64,000 nucleotides of DNA from Neurospora crassa OR74A (lineage: Eukaryota; Ascomycota; Sordariomycetes; Sordariales; Sordariaceae). Below, in pieces: positions 14,326-25,900 of the stretch. The stretch covers positions 6,303,917 through 6,367,916 of the forward strand of contig NC_026501.1 in NCBI RefSeq assembly GCF_000182925.2. The letters are read 5' to 3'. The stretch's first letter is position 1. Each line of letters begins with the position of its first letter. Made by a program: the position numbers and the translations under genes. The notes below the pieces were generated by a model. That model saw only the letters and a program-made list of their open reading frames with translations. It searched no databases and was not told the DNA's origin.

Positions 14326-14503
14326 ACTAAAAGTGTTTGTTACTCTATAGCCGACAGTTAAAAAACGTAAAACCTGCTTAGACCTACTACCGCAAAAACG
14401 GGTAGGGTGGGGTGGTTTTGGAGGTGTGTGGGTTATTAAGAACTGAGACTAGGTCTTTACCCTATATTGGCCAACCTTGTGTAGAGCGCTTATAACAATT
14501 GAA

Positions 14504-14562
14504 CTGTGCAAATGAGGCTTATATAATCGAGCCGCTTATATAATCAACGTGAATTTGCACAG
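14504..14562. repeat. Subterminal inverted repeat with 10-bp perfect arms
   Basis: CTGTGCAAAT at 14504-14513 is inverted as ATTTGCACAG at 14553-14562. The loop holds two direct copies of GCTTATATAATC. It sits about 50 bp inside the left terminus of the large element and is a candidate transposase-binding region. Confidence 0.65.
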
Positions 14563-15979
14563 CAGTTTAATCCGTAAACTGTCTATACACGGTTGTTAAA
14601 GCTACGGTTTATAGGGTTTCAAGTCGTACATACGAATCAACTATCGCTAGCCTGCTTATTATTTTTAAGCGCTTTATATACTATTTGAATCGTATCAGCT
14701 CATACAATAAGTAGTCGCTAATACATCTAATCGCTAGCAATATAAGCCTCATATACACTGCACATACATAATTTAAATTTTTCAATATACCAAATCATCT
14801 CTTATTAATTGATATAGCAATTATTATAAAACAAGCTTCCATTATATAATTAACTAATATTATTATTAATATCGATTATTTGTTTATTGTACTAATAGTT
14901 CATTTTGTATCTACTTCTAATATCTTGTAAATTTAAATAACTATTAATACTAGTATTCAATTTATAGTATAATTAGTTAACAACAATCTACGGGGTATAA
15001 TTATAGTAAATACTTTTTTTAGCTATAAATATATAATCCGCGGTTGTAATGAGGGTTAGTATATAAACTATTAATATATATAAATTAATAATATAATTAA
15101 CCGCTTTTGAAATATCTGCTATTGGGTTCCTATTTATAAAAGAAGTAATTGTTTTATATCGATTAATTTATATTACAAGCTATTAAATTGTAATTAGCTA
15201 CTAATTAGGAATTAACTATTGTACGAATAAATAAAATAAAGGATAAACGGCTAAGTGTTCCTAAACCGCTCATTTCAAAATAAACCGCTTAAATGCTTGT
15301 ACATTGATTAATACAGTAGTCAATACTATAATTGGGTAATAGTACGGTAGCTATTAGAATAGTAAGTGACGATAGTACTATATACTTTCCTAATTTTAAT
15401 AAAGTATAGTAATAAGTAACCAAAACGAATGTTATAACGTATAATGACAGTAATGAATATTGTAATAGTTTCGTGTTTATTTATTCCGATCCAGTCTATA
15501 GTCGCATCCGTTGTATTATCCGCTCGCCCGCTTTGTTACCGTTCTACTATATCGCCGTTTCGCTACTATCGCTATTCTATCTCCCTATTACTAACGGTAT
15601 ATACTATTATTCGATATCGATACTACGACTATTTATATTTTTATTAATAATAAGGACGACTATAACCAGTATAAATTGTACTAACGTATAACCGTAATAT
15701 AATTTAGTAGTATCTAACACAACTTATTACCACGACCCTATTGTCTTTAGTAAGTACGACGATTCTGCGTTAGTATTATTATAGTAGTTCGTCTAATAGT
15801 ATGGATGTAATTATAGTTAAACCGTATTACCAAACCCCGTCCGTTCCCGCTATTTCCATCTTACGTAAGTAGTTACCTCTATAATACGTACCGGATAATA
15901 CTATTAAATAGTATATATAGGTAGGATTAACCTATTACTATTATTATTACTATATATATAAACTATATCCGCCCAGCCT
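14563..15979. other. Left non-coding arm of the large element
   Basis: No convincing gene is seen. Short ORFs at 15444-15691 are hydrophobic, low in complexity and lie in AT-rich DNA. AACCGCT-like motifs recur near 15250-15290 and resemble the AACCGCTTATA units at the right end, which fits subterminal repeat sequence. Confidence 0.5.
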
Positions 15980-18600
15980 TTTTTCTCTGAGGAGGAGGTT
16001 ATTAACGCCACCGCCCCTCCCGCTCCTATCTCCCAGCCCACCCCCTCAACCAAATCCTCTCCCGCCCCGCCCGACAATAACATCGTCCCTACTACCCTCC
16101 CTATCGCTAATAAGAAGCCCGCCGCCTACAAGCCTACCCCCGACCCCTTAACCCCGGCGGCCCGTATTACCGCTACTGAAAAGCAGTATATTAATACTAA
16201 ACGTAGCTATAGCCGGGCTAAAGCTAAGTACGAAAAGGCGGAAGCTCGGTTAACGGCGGTAAGAACGGTATAGGCTGAGGATAGCTGTAAAACTAAGGGT
16301 TAGTCAGATGATTAATACCTTAAAAATCTTAATATTTATAAGAAGGATTACTAGTATACTAAGGTATAGATAAAAGGTTGCCTAGACGATGTTAATAGGA
16401 TTGGTGAAAAGCTGGAGATTACTAGAAATGAAATTCGTAATACTAAGAAAGGCAAGGGTAAGGGCAAGGCTACAGCCAAAAAGCCCAAAACTCTAAGAAT
16501 AGTTAATTTGGCGGACAATAATTCCAATAATAATAATTTTCCTATTAGTTAGGGAAAGAAGAAGGGCAAGAAGGAGGACGAAGATGAGGATAAGGATAAA
16601 GACAAGAAAAAGGATAACAATAACGAGAAGAAGAAGAAGAAGAATAAAACGCGGAATATAACGACTAAGGAAAAGAAGGAATAGGTTATTTATTAGAATA
16701 AGAAAACGAAGAAATAGGAGGAGAAGAAGAAGGAAGAGGATATCGAACTCGGGAAGTAGTTCGATAATTATAAGAAAGAAGCTACTAAAGCTAGTATTAA
16801 GGTAGATAGGGTAGAAGAGGAAGAGGAAGATAAGGAAGAGGATAATAAAAAGGAGAATAAAGAGGAGGAAGATAAAGAGGAGGAGGATGAAGAGGAGGAG
16901 GGTAGTAAGAAGGCTAAGGGTAAGAAGAAGGTTAGGGTATTTAGGGGCTAGCCTAGCGAAGACAAACTAGAAGATTCACTTTTCGTTATAAATTTTCTTT
17001 CCTGTATCTATACTTTCTTTTCCCTATTTGTCTCCCGTTCTCTCCGCATTCTCTTTCCTATTATTATTTTTCTTTTCTATATTTATACTTTTCTTTCCCT
17101 ATCTATCTCCTATTCCCTCGGCATTCTCTTTCCTATTGTTATTTTTCTTTCCCGTATCCATACTTTTCTTTCCCTATCTATCTCCTATTCCCTCGGCATT
17201 CTCTTCCTTATTATTATTTTTTTTTCCCGTATCCATACTTTTCTTTCCCTATCCATCTCCTATTCCCTCAGCATTCTCTTCCTTATCGTTATTTTCCTTT
17301 TCCCTATCTATACTTTGTTTTCCCTATCCATCTCCAATTCTCTTTATACTTTTATTCCCCCTAGCCAATTGAATAATAAATCTAATTAAAGAAGTTAATA
17401 AAAATTAAATACATTTTTACCGGGGAAGGATAGCTAACTTACTATAGATATAATATAGGGTAGACGGGCGGAGCTTTTAGCTTCGCAAACCAATATACAG
17501 GCCCGTAAGGGTAATAAATACGCCAAGAAGGGGGCGAAGGCCCTAATTCGGGATCTTAATAATTTTTCGGCTACCTAAGACCAATTAACTATTAATAATA
17601 TAATTAATAATGAGTAGACTAAGGTCAATAAATTCAAAGATAAGGCCGTATAGTAAATTTTCTTATTTCACCACCATCTTCCGGAATATACGTATAATAT
17701 AAATTGAAACGTTAAATAACAATATCGATATTTTTTACTAATAAAAATATATAGTCAGCTTATCAATAGCGTCTACCTAGGTATTAATCCTTATTCTACG
17801 GAGTACGCCAATACCAAAAAGGTTTTAATAAATACCCAAAAGAACGTCAAGCAGTAAACCTTAAATAAGATGGAGGTAAGTAATTATTATTTTTTTTTTT
17901 ATTCTATCTATTATTATATTTAGAATATCTTTAATTAATACTAACCTTTTATTTTCGTTAGGTAATTATTTGTACTTAAACCAACTACCCTAAGCATCGG
18001 GTACTTCTAAACCCCTCCGCTAACTTCAACAATAAGAATTATATCTATAACCGTACCGACCAAATTTTTTCTCCCGAGAATTTTTTTAAGGTTTTTACCT
18101 GGATGTATAATCAGGTCGACTATACCAACTCCCGCCCTTTAGGCAAATTCTATATAGAAGGTTAATTGCAATTTACTTATTAGTAAGTAGTACTTTATAT
18201 AAATATTAATATTATATTTATAGAAATATTTAATTTAATAACGTATAAAGTTGTATTGTATATCTATATTAAAGAGTAGGATCGGCGGGAGGCTAAGATA
18301 AACCCTAAATATTATAGCAAGACCAAGCGGCTAGCAGCCCTTAGTTACTAGGATAATCTCGCTAAAAAGCCGGGTAAATATAATATATTAGAAACTACTT
18401 ATCTCTATTACTTAAATTTGTATCAATCGATATAATAGAATACTATATTAATATTGTTATATAATTAGAGTTCGCCGAAGTTACCATCAACCACTTTAAG
18501 GTACTATTTTTACATTTCGGCCGCAAGTAGTCGGGTCCTAAGCGGAAGAACGAAGAGGAGGTTCAAATTAATTTAGGTAAATTCAATCGATATCACTAAT
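15980..18600 (+). pseudogene. Second gene of the large element, Lys/Glu/Asn-rich, broken
   Basis: From about 15985 the plus strand reads a Pro/Ala/Ser-rich stretch, then a charged helical stretch (TATEKQYINTKRSYSRAKAK). This is followed by long Lys/Glu/Asp tracts up to about 16950. Stops in this frame are mostly TAG where CAG would fit, as RIP produces. Shorter open blocks near 18010-18165 (FSPENFFKVFTWMYNQVDYT), 18268-18376 and 18478-18585 look like later exons, separated by AT-rich introns with GTAAGT/GTAAAT-like donors. I do not recognise the protein. An accessory protein of the transposon is plausible from position only. Confidence 0.45.
17046..17345. repeat. 75-bp minisatellite, four copies
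   Basis: Units start with GCATTCTCTT at 17046, 17121, 17196 and 17271, exactly 75 bp apart, with a partial copy upstream. The plus strand is pyrimidine-rich and open as a hydrophobic 25-residue repeat. The minus strand reads a hydrophilic Lys/Asn/Asp/Gly repeat. Because the period is a multiple of three, the array could have been coding. It lies inside the broken accessory gene. Confidence 0.8.
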
Positions 18601-19639
18601 CTTTATTAGTATTAATACTAAATATTATAATAATTTAAATAAATTTAATATTAATTAATTATAATAGTTCGTACAAAGATTAGGCGCCCTCCCCCTAGCG
18701 CAGATCTATAATCCCGCCCCTCCTCCCTTTTTACTTCCTCCCCTTTCACCTCCTCTCTTCTCTCCTCTCCTCTTCTCTCTTTCTCTCCTTTTTTCCGCCT
18801 CCGCCTCCGACAATAACAATAACAATAACGATAACAATAATAACAATAATATAGATACTATTTACTTACTTTCTATAGTTTGGGCTGGTTGGCGTAATGT
18901 AATTTTATATAGTTTTTAGCGTCCGCCCTAATTTAGATTTTTAGTCTCATAAATTCAACCCGCTCGCTCTCCTTTAACTAAACTTTAACTATCCGTTTAT
19001 AATGTAACGTATTTGATTAATTACTATATTGTAATCCAGAATTTGGTGAATTCTAGTCGCTCTATTGAGTAAATCATATTGTAGCATAGCTAATTAGATT
19101 AAATACAAACGGTCGAGTTATAGCGTAGTGTAACAGTTAGTATTGGTACTACTAGTAGTATACAGCCCGTAGTAATAGTAACATCGTAGTCCGGCGCTCC
19201 TTCCTTATATTATATAATACTAAATAGTATTTAATTATACTAGTAATAGGCCGGGATAAGTCCGGTCGATATTCTATTATATAGTAATGTATTAGTTCGT
19301 TGCCTACTATAGTAAACGTCGATTCAATTCAATTCTACCCTATAGTCGTCGATATTATTTATTAGTATTCGCTATTAATCGAAATCGATACTAATAGTAC
19401 TACTTATTCAATTTATTAATAATACAAATTATCGTTTATTCTTACAATTATTACGAATCTTATTATTAATTATTTACTTTCGTTTTACTACCCTACTACT
19501 ATTCGTCGAATAAGCATAGCATCCTCGAATCACCAAATTCAACCACTGACCAACGCAAACCCGCTACTACGCTTCAAGTTAATTTATTATCGTACGTACA
19601 ATAGCCATAGGTCGAACTGTAAAATCTAGGGGTATATAT
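18601..19639. other. Spacer between the two element genes
   Basis: It holds a pyrimidine tract (about 18710-18800), an AACAAT/AATAAC simple-repeat tract (about 18810-18850) and AT-rich DNA with many short direct repeats such as TAGTA and CGATA. No ORF or RNA gene was recognised. Confidence 0.5.
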
Positions 19640-22600
19640 ATAGTAGCCAAGTATAAAGCTACGGCTAGTAAGAGACCTTATAACGACGACGACGACGGTC
19701 AACGCCCGCCACAACGTCCTCGAATAGGCGGTCCAAGTCAACCGCACGGAGATCCTTCTAGTAATAATTCTAATAATAATTCTAGCAATAATCTTAATAA
19801 TAATCCTAATAATAATTCTAATAATAATTCTAATAATAAGCCGGACCCTGTTAACCCTATAAATCCGGCTATTAATTTGTCTCCTTCTAAAGTCAATCCG
19901 ATCGAAGCACTATCGGACAATATAGTAGCTATACTCAATATTTCCAATCCCTTCAACCCTAGCGGTAATCAAAATTAAAATAGCAATTCAATTAATAATA
20001 TAAATCAGTCGACGCTCGTCGTAGAGTAATCGTATACGTTTAACGGAATATTAATAATCGTAGGTATAGATTCTAACCGATTTGGATTATAGGGTAGAAT
20101 TGAATACCGAAGCAGAAGAGCTATTAGTACAAAGGCTAATCCAGATTACAACCGGCGGTATTCATTAGTTCGACAATATACCCCAAAATAATAGCAATAA
20201 GGATACCGACCTTCCCGCCATTATCGACTATCTCAACCCTATTAACAATTATAACAATAAAACTAAAGGTATAGAAGAAATAGTAAAGGAAGTCGGGGTA
20301 GAAACTATTTTAGCTACATCTACTACCGTTTATATAAATACCTAGCCGGATATCCCATATAATATTCTATTTATAAGGTCCGAACCTATTACATTCAATC
20401 GCAATCAGCATACCAATTTATCCGACTTTTAATTCGGATAGGGCTTAATATATATTAACCAAGTAATAACAAAGCTACAATACGCTATACAACTTAATTT
20501 ATTAAAAATATTAAAGAAGGACCCCAATGTTAATAGCGCCGACATCGATAACATACTACTGTCTTTAGAGACACTGAAGCGTCGCGTACGTAAGGCTATA
20601 CTATATATTGAAATACGTATCGCTAAATAGTTTACTCTAAACCTAAATAAATTATCGTTATTCCATCAAGTTAACGCTAAATTGAAAGGGGAAAAGCCTA
20701 CCTAAAATTTATATATTATCGACCCAATTAATATATATCATCGACTCGTTCAATCTAACACCATTCAATCACAGATACATTTCAATATAACTAATTTAAT
20801 AGATCGTCCTTCCGAAGCATAGCACAGCAATCAGTAGGCGGGCTCTATTCGCACAACGAACGGAGAATTCGTATTCTATCTAGAGACAGTATTTACGTCA
20901 ATATCAACACCCCAACCCATCTTCCCTAGCGACATTATCGAATTCGAATATACTTATATCAAGTATAGGCTTTGTAAATAAAATCCAATCCAATCTTATT
21001 ATAGTTAAGTCCAAGGGGTTTTCCGCGATCAGAGGGACTCCTCGAGGTTTTTAAGTATTACTCAATCTAATTTAACTAGCAATATACCACCGATATTATC
21101 CATAGTATATATAATTAAATAAAGTAATATCGTACTATTTATTTCGCGTATTATCACCGTTCGGATAATATTAAATTCGAAGGCTAGCAACGAAATTATT
21201 ATCAACCTAATAATAATAAACAATATAATACCTAGAGAGTTAATTCTAACTATTAATCTAATAGAATATATCGACCCGAGGAAAGTCCGTAAACGTAGAC
21301 TAATAGACATTAAATTCGACTACTTATTTAGTAATTATATAAAATTTAATAACAATATTATCTATATACTACAACTATATATCCGTAGGGTATTACTCAA
21401 TACTAAGAAGGCCCTACTACTAATATATAGAGTATTACCAATCCCTAGCGTACTCAAGGTCCTTAAATTTAATCGATAGGAGTTGATCGACGTGTTTATT
21501 TACTAGAAGTACAGAAAAGTTTACTCTCTTCCGTTATTTAACTATAACGATAGCTTTGGGTTATATCGGATAATAACTAAATCGCTAATAGGCTACTATA
21601 TCCAAGTAGCGGCACTTCCTCGATATGAACATACTAAGCAAATTAACGTTTTGCCCGTTATATTCGGCCCACACGCATCCAACTTCCAGGAGGTAATAGG
21701 GGCTCTAGAGCTACTAACGGTATTTAATAGAGGATATATTATTACTATACGCGGTAAACGGGTTAGTAAAGGTACTAATATAATTGCGGGGTTTAATATA
21801 CTAACGAATAGTTTAGTAGATCCTACTTTGCGGGCCGATACTAGCATTTACTAGTAATATACCCCAACAAAACGAAAATAATAGTATTCTCAAGCTCGCA
21901 ACCAACTTCGCATACCGTAATTACGAAGTTCCTTCGGACCAACGCGGTAATCTCAATACAGCCTATATCCAGAAAGCTCAAAATTATTTTAAAATACTAC
22001 AACTACAACGGGAAATAAACAGCAAGCAATATATCGGCGAAAAGCGTAAACTCAAAACCGATTACAATATTACCCTCGATCTCCCCGCGGTATACCAAAT
22101 TACACCGGCGTTAAACTTAATCCGGGGTCGACCTAGCGATTCTACTCATTCCAAATTCAATAGCATAACCCGCAGCGTACATCAAATACTTATCGAGACA
22201 GCAATAAAGCCTAACTCTATCATTAAATATTATTATATTCTACAGCAAATGCCATTCTACCCGGGCTAGCAACACCTACAAGCACCGGGTAATATTAAAA
22301 TATATAGTCTATAGGAACATATTCGATAGTTAATCCTTATAACAATTATTTATCTATTATAGCTTCAAAATACTAACTTAAAAGCACCGTTCATTCGTAA
22401 AATAAACGTCGTATTCAATCGCAATACGCTATACAATAGCAAATCACCACACGACCATATAATCGCCAAGCGCATCGAAGCCTACCAGTCAATCATCAAC
22501 ATCTTAACAGTAATCTATACTTATATTATTAAAGCGAATAAACTACTATCGGCTATCCGACTTACGCTGGAGCAATAGACATACCAATACTTTCTAACGA

Positions 22601-24690
22601 CTATAAAAATAAATAGGCGATTGTACCAATTGTTATACGAGGCCGCTGCTCGCTCCATATCAAAGGCTAAACTAGGGAGCGCTATTGCCAATACTAGCCG
22701 TCGACGCGCCGGACTATCGAAACGCAATAGTATAGCACCAGCTAAATCGCAAACCGGTTCTCAAATCAACTCTCGTACAACAAGCCCCGCAATATCAACT
22801 ATAAGCGATACCCCGGATAAACCAGCTAGTATTACGCATATTATCGAGGACGATATTATTACTAATAATATTAATATCGGCACACTTTCTATCGCTCAAA
22901 AAGTAATAAAACTCTATTAACAAAGCGTACAACCAAATATATACATTAGACTTCACTATTTCGAAGTCTTTTATTAATATAGACTTGTATCGCTATTAAT
23001 AATACTACTTAGTAAATTAAAGCACAAGTAAATCAACAAACCCAACCGAAGTCTTTTCGTTTTTATTTATACCAATTGCTATTCTATAATTAATACCTAT
23101 ATTATAATAGCGCATTATTAGCGTCTTTAATACTCTTATTTACTTAGTATAAATAAAAACGTATATAGGTACGACCAATAATATCCACCGCTATACCTAC
23201 TAATATACTATTTAATTCAATATCTATACCAGTAATAACCTATAGTAAAGATATAGTACAACTAGCAACAACACTCAAATAGGTAGTTAGACGTGGCACT
23301 AGCGCAACGCTTCGATTTGGAAGGTAGCTCCGCACGAATCAAGGCGCTACGCTAACACCAATACTACGTCCCACCGCCTTCAATAACGCTGTAGCTTATA
23401 GCTATACGAACCCATACTATAATGAATCTTATATACGTACCGACTTAGCACGCTATAGGAATATTCATCGAATATACCGACGGCGAACAGCAACGCTAGA
23501 TAAATAGTACTAATATATATTGCGCAATAGGGTTTAGAAGACTATAGTTACGAAGCAAAACTATTGCGAACCGGAAAGGGATTATCTACTATATAAGAAT
23601 CTTATACAAACAATTCGCTTCCTTCTATTCGGTAGTTTCGAGGATAACGAACCTAAAATAACTACTCGCATTCGCCGACTTACAAAGCTAGTACCGACAT
23701 TATTTACTAAAATCTACCTAATATATATAACGGATATTCAACTAGAAAATATAAATAATAATAAAGATCCTTCCAAATCTACCAGTATTATATCTAATAT
23801 TAATCATATTAATACTTCGGCATTAGTACGGTTAGATAGGAACGCTTACCTCGCCCGACGCCTTCCTACTCGTAAATAAAAAATAACTTCGGTATTCAAA
23901 TAGATATTGCGGAAAATATACTAGGAAGAATATAGTCGGAACGTTATAGCAACGGGTAATCGGACAATTAAGTAGTAGAAGAAGGTGGCGTTTAATAATA
24001 AATACGTATATATAGACTCTCTATCTCTTTTCAGTTCCAAAACTATAAGGATAGAATAGTTCAATACTAACTACTATTCACTCAATATCTACTAGCGCTA
24101 CCGTTAATCGCCGACGCATCTTCTATAAAAGCGCTTACATTATGTATAGGCGATTTAACGAGTCTAGGCATAAAATTACTAAGCGCACTCGCTTGGAGCA
24201 TATTATAATATATAATACAAAAGCCGGTACATACACCAACAACCCTAACGGCACGCTCTATAAAATTCGACGGACTATCTAAATGGTCGTCCGTAGACCA
24301 CTGCACCCTAGTATAGTACTAATTAAAATTATACTACAGGAAAATCGATTTTATATAGAGGAGGTAGGGTATACTTAGGAATGCCGGAGTTCACGTTCCT
24401 TATCGTAAAGCCGGTTATCGCCGATAGCCACGAGCCGTTAATAGGACTGCCACTTATACGACAGGCCAACCCGGACGGCGTAAATACTAATACAACTATT
24501 ACGCCCGGAGAATTATTATAGGAGATTATCGGTCTACCTACACTCGACTACAATGAAATATATATAGTACCCTTCACTGTATCCAACAGTAACAACGGTC
24601 GTCGGTAAATACAAATAAACGAACGAATAGAATTTACTTCCGAGAGCCAACTATTATTCGTAAACTAGCGGGTATAGTTTATTTAAATTA
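19640..24690 (+). pseudogene. tnp2/CACTA-like transposase, RIP-degraded
   Basis: Plus-strand conceptual reading, crossing many RIP-type stops (TAG/TAA for CAG/CAA/TGG), gives in order an Asn/Ser-rich N-terminus (about 19750-19850) and a core block near 21520-21840 with NDSFGLYRITTKSLIGYYIQ and FGPHASNFQEVIGALELL. Next comes a block near 22090-22190 with PALNLIRGRPSDSTHSKFN. Near 23580-23720 lies LIQTIRFLLFGSF followed by LTKLVPTLF. The C-terminal block at about 24050-24370 includes VHTPTTLTARSIKFDGLSKW. These resemble, from memory, the fungal tnp2-type transposases of large CACTA-related elements, which cut and paste DNA in the nucleus. Exon limits are not resolved. The gene cannot be functional. 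Family assignment rests on remembered motif similarity. Confidence 0.6.
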
Positions 24691-25554
24691 AATACATCAA
24701 GCAACTAAGCAGAACTAGGAGCTAGGAGCTAGGAGTAGGTATAGGATAGATAAATTGGGCGGGTAATATACTAGTATTCTAATTTAAATATAGGTAGTAT
24801 TGGCATATTAATTACATTACTATACGTGACTATATATCCGACGTCCGGGTTAGGGTTAATCTCTAATTTATACCCTATAAACTACTTATACCCCATAAAC
24901 TGCTTATACCCTATGAACCGCTTATATTCTATAAACTGCTTATACATTCAATTAGAAATATTTAATAAATTTCAGAAACCGTAAGTTTGAACAACCTATT
25001 TTCTTTATTTCTACTAAATTTAACAACTATACACAAGAACAACTATTACTTTATTTAATAACTGCTACAATTATTGACTTAAACGTTTTACAAATTTGAA
25101 TATCAACTATTAGCTTTACCAATAATTATATATATTAGCTACTTAATTTATCAATTATTTAATATATCAATTAGCATTAAGCGTAAACTACTAATATAAT
25201 TAACTATAAATTATTTATACGGACTATAATGCAGTTTATTATCTTATTAGCTAGTCTTATGAACTATACTACACCTATTGATATTTAAACTGGTTAACTT
25301 GATACACCGAGATGTTAATTATCTATTAACCTAACAAACAGTTGTTATTATTAGCCATCAAAATTACCAGCTGCTAGCCAAGCAAATAGTTATTATTATT
25401 AATTAACTAATTTCCCAGCTACTAGCAATTGTCTAAACTATTAATTAGATAAGCAGTTGATATTTATTGTACGAGATTATAGTAAGTTCATTTGTATCTA
25501 CTGCTACGAGATTTGAACAGTGTTTCGACCAGTTATATACAGCTTACCACACTG
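24691..25554. other. Right non-coding arm of the large element
   Basis: It contains four tandem copies of a 17-18 bp unit (A/G)AAC(T/C)(A/G)CTTATA(C/T)(C/T)C at about 24884-24955, matching the left-arm GCTTATA motifs. The rest is AT-rich with partial RIP and no ORF. Confidence 0.55.
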
Positions 25555-25565
25555 GGGTAAAGACC

Positions 25566-25829
25566 GCTAAGAAGCGCGGGAATGCAGCGGAAGATTGCTT
25601 TAGCGCGTTGGTTTGAACGACCCCGAAGTGGATGATCAACCAGCTCCTTTATCCGACAACATCAGTTGTGTAATACTTCGAGGGGAAGGCTGTTCAGACA
25701 AAGAAGGTGAACCTTTTAAAAACGTAAAAAAAAAAAAAAATTAATAAAAAATGAATCCGAAAGTATTCGATGTGCTAGGGCGAGAGCAGCAAAAGAGAGA
25801 GTAGAAAAATCGAAAAAAAAAAAACGAAT
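25566..25829. other. Short unmutated spacer beside the element
   Basis: CpA and TpG return to normal immediately after 25565. No gene is seen apart from the run of A at 25813-25824, which is the Pol III stop of the neighbouring tRNA on the minus strand. Confidence 0.5.
25813..25824 (-). terminator. Pol III terminator of tRNA-Gly
   Basis: A run of 12 A on the plus strand is a T run on the minus strand, starting a few bases after the tRNA-Gly 3' end, as expected for RNA polymerase III termination. Confidence 0.75.
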
Positions 25830-25900
25830 TGCGCCAGCCGCGAATCGAACGCGGGGCCCATCGATGGCAACGATGGATTTTACCACTAAACCACTGGCGC
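25830..25900 (-). tRNA. tRNA-Gly (anticodon GCC)
   Basis: The minus strand folds as a 71-nt tRNA without an intron. The acceptor stem GCGCCAG pairs with CTGGCGC and the discriminator is A. The A box contains TGGTTTAGTGG. The anticodon arm is CCATCG-TTGCCAT-CGATGG with anticodon GCC, and the T arm contains GTTCGATTC (B box). It decodes GGC/GGU glycine codons in cytosolic translation. It sits about 265 bp from the edge of the RIPed repeat island and is itself free of RIP damage. Confidence 0.93.

Larger units (their letters stand above)
1..14340. repeat. RIP-saturated AT-rich repeat island (transposon relics)
   Basis: The stretch is extremely rich in TpA and nearly devoid of CpA and TpG, while CpG is kept. 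The first 120 bases contain no CpA and no TpG but about four CpG. This is the signature of repeat-induced point mutation, which turns CpA into TpA on either strand of duplicated DNA in Pezizomycotina. Both strands are affected, so this is a saturated product. Stop codons interrupt every frame and no ORF above about 60 codons survives. No protein family could be recognised in the fragments I translated. Local tandem duplications are listed separately. The parent elements are unknown. The block ends near 14340, where CpA and TpG reappear. Confidence 0.85.
14452..25565 (+). mobile_element. Large TIR DNA transposon, tnp2/CACTA-like, partly RIPed
   Basis: GGTCTTTACCC at 14452-14462 is perfectly inverted at 25555-25565. 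Both ends carry subterminal copies of (C/G)GCTTATA: at about 14487, 14517 and 14533 on the left, and at about 24887, 24905, 24922 and 24940 on the right. Such subterminal arrays are typical of CACTA/En-Spm-type elements. The interval holds two wrecked plus-strand genes, the larger with tnp2-type transposase motifs. Flanks at both ends are not RIPed. A target-site duplication is unclear: CTA directly precedes the left end and lies one base beyond the right end. Assigning all 11.1 kb to one element is inference, since nested insertions are possible. Confidence 0.6.

Noticed and set aside
1-14340. Possible centromere core
   Set aside because: AT-rich RIPed DNA is also found in ordinary dispersed repeat islands; nothing in sequence alone separates the two.
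17028-17372. 114-codon hydrophobic ORF on the plus strand
   Set aside because: It is the translation of the 75-bp minisatellite inside a RIPed element; low complexity, not a convincing gene.
14452-25565. Possible Starship-type giant element
   Set aside because: No tyrosine-recombinase (DUF3435) captain was recognised, the element has inverted terminal repeats, and it carries a tnp2-like transposase.
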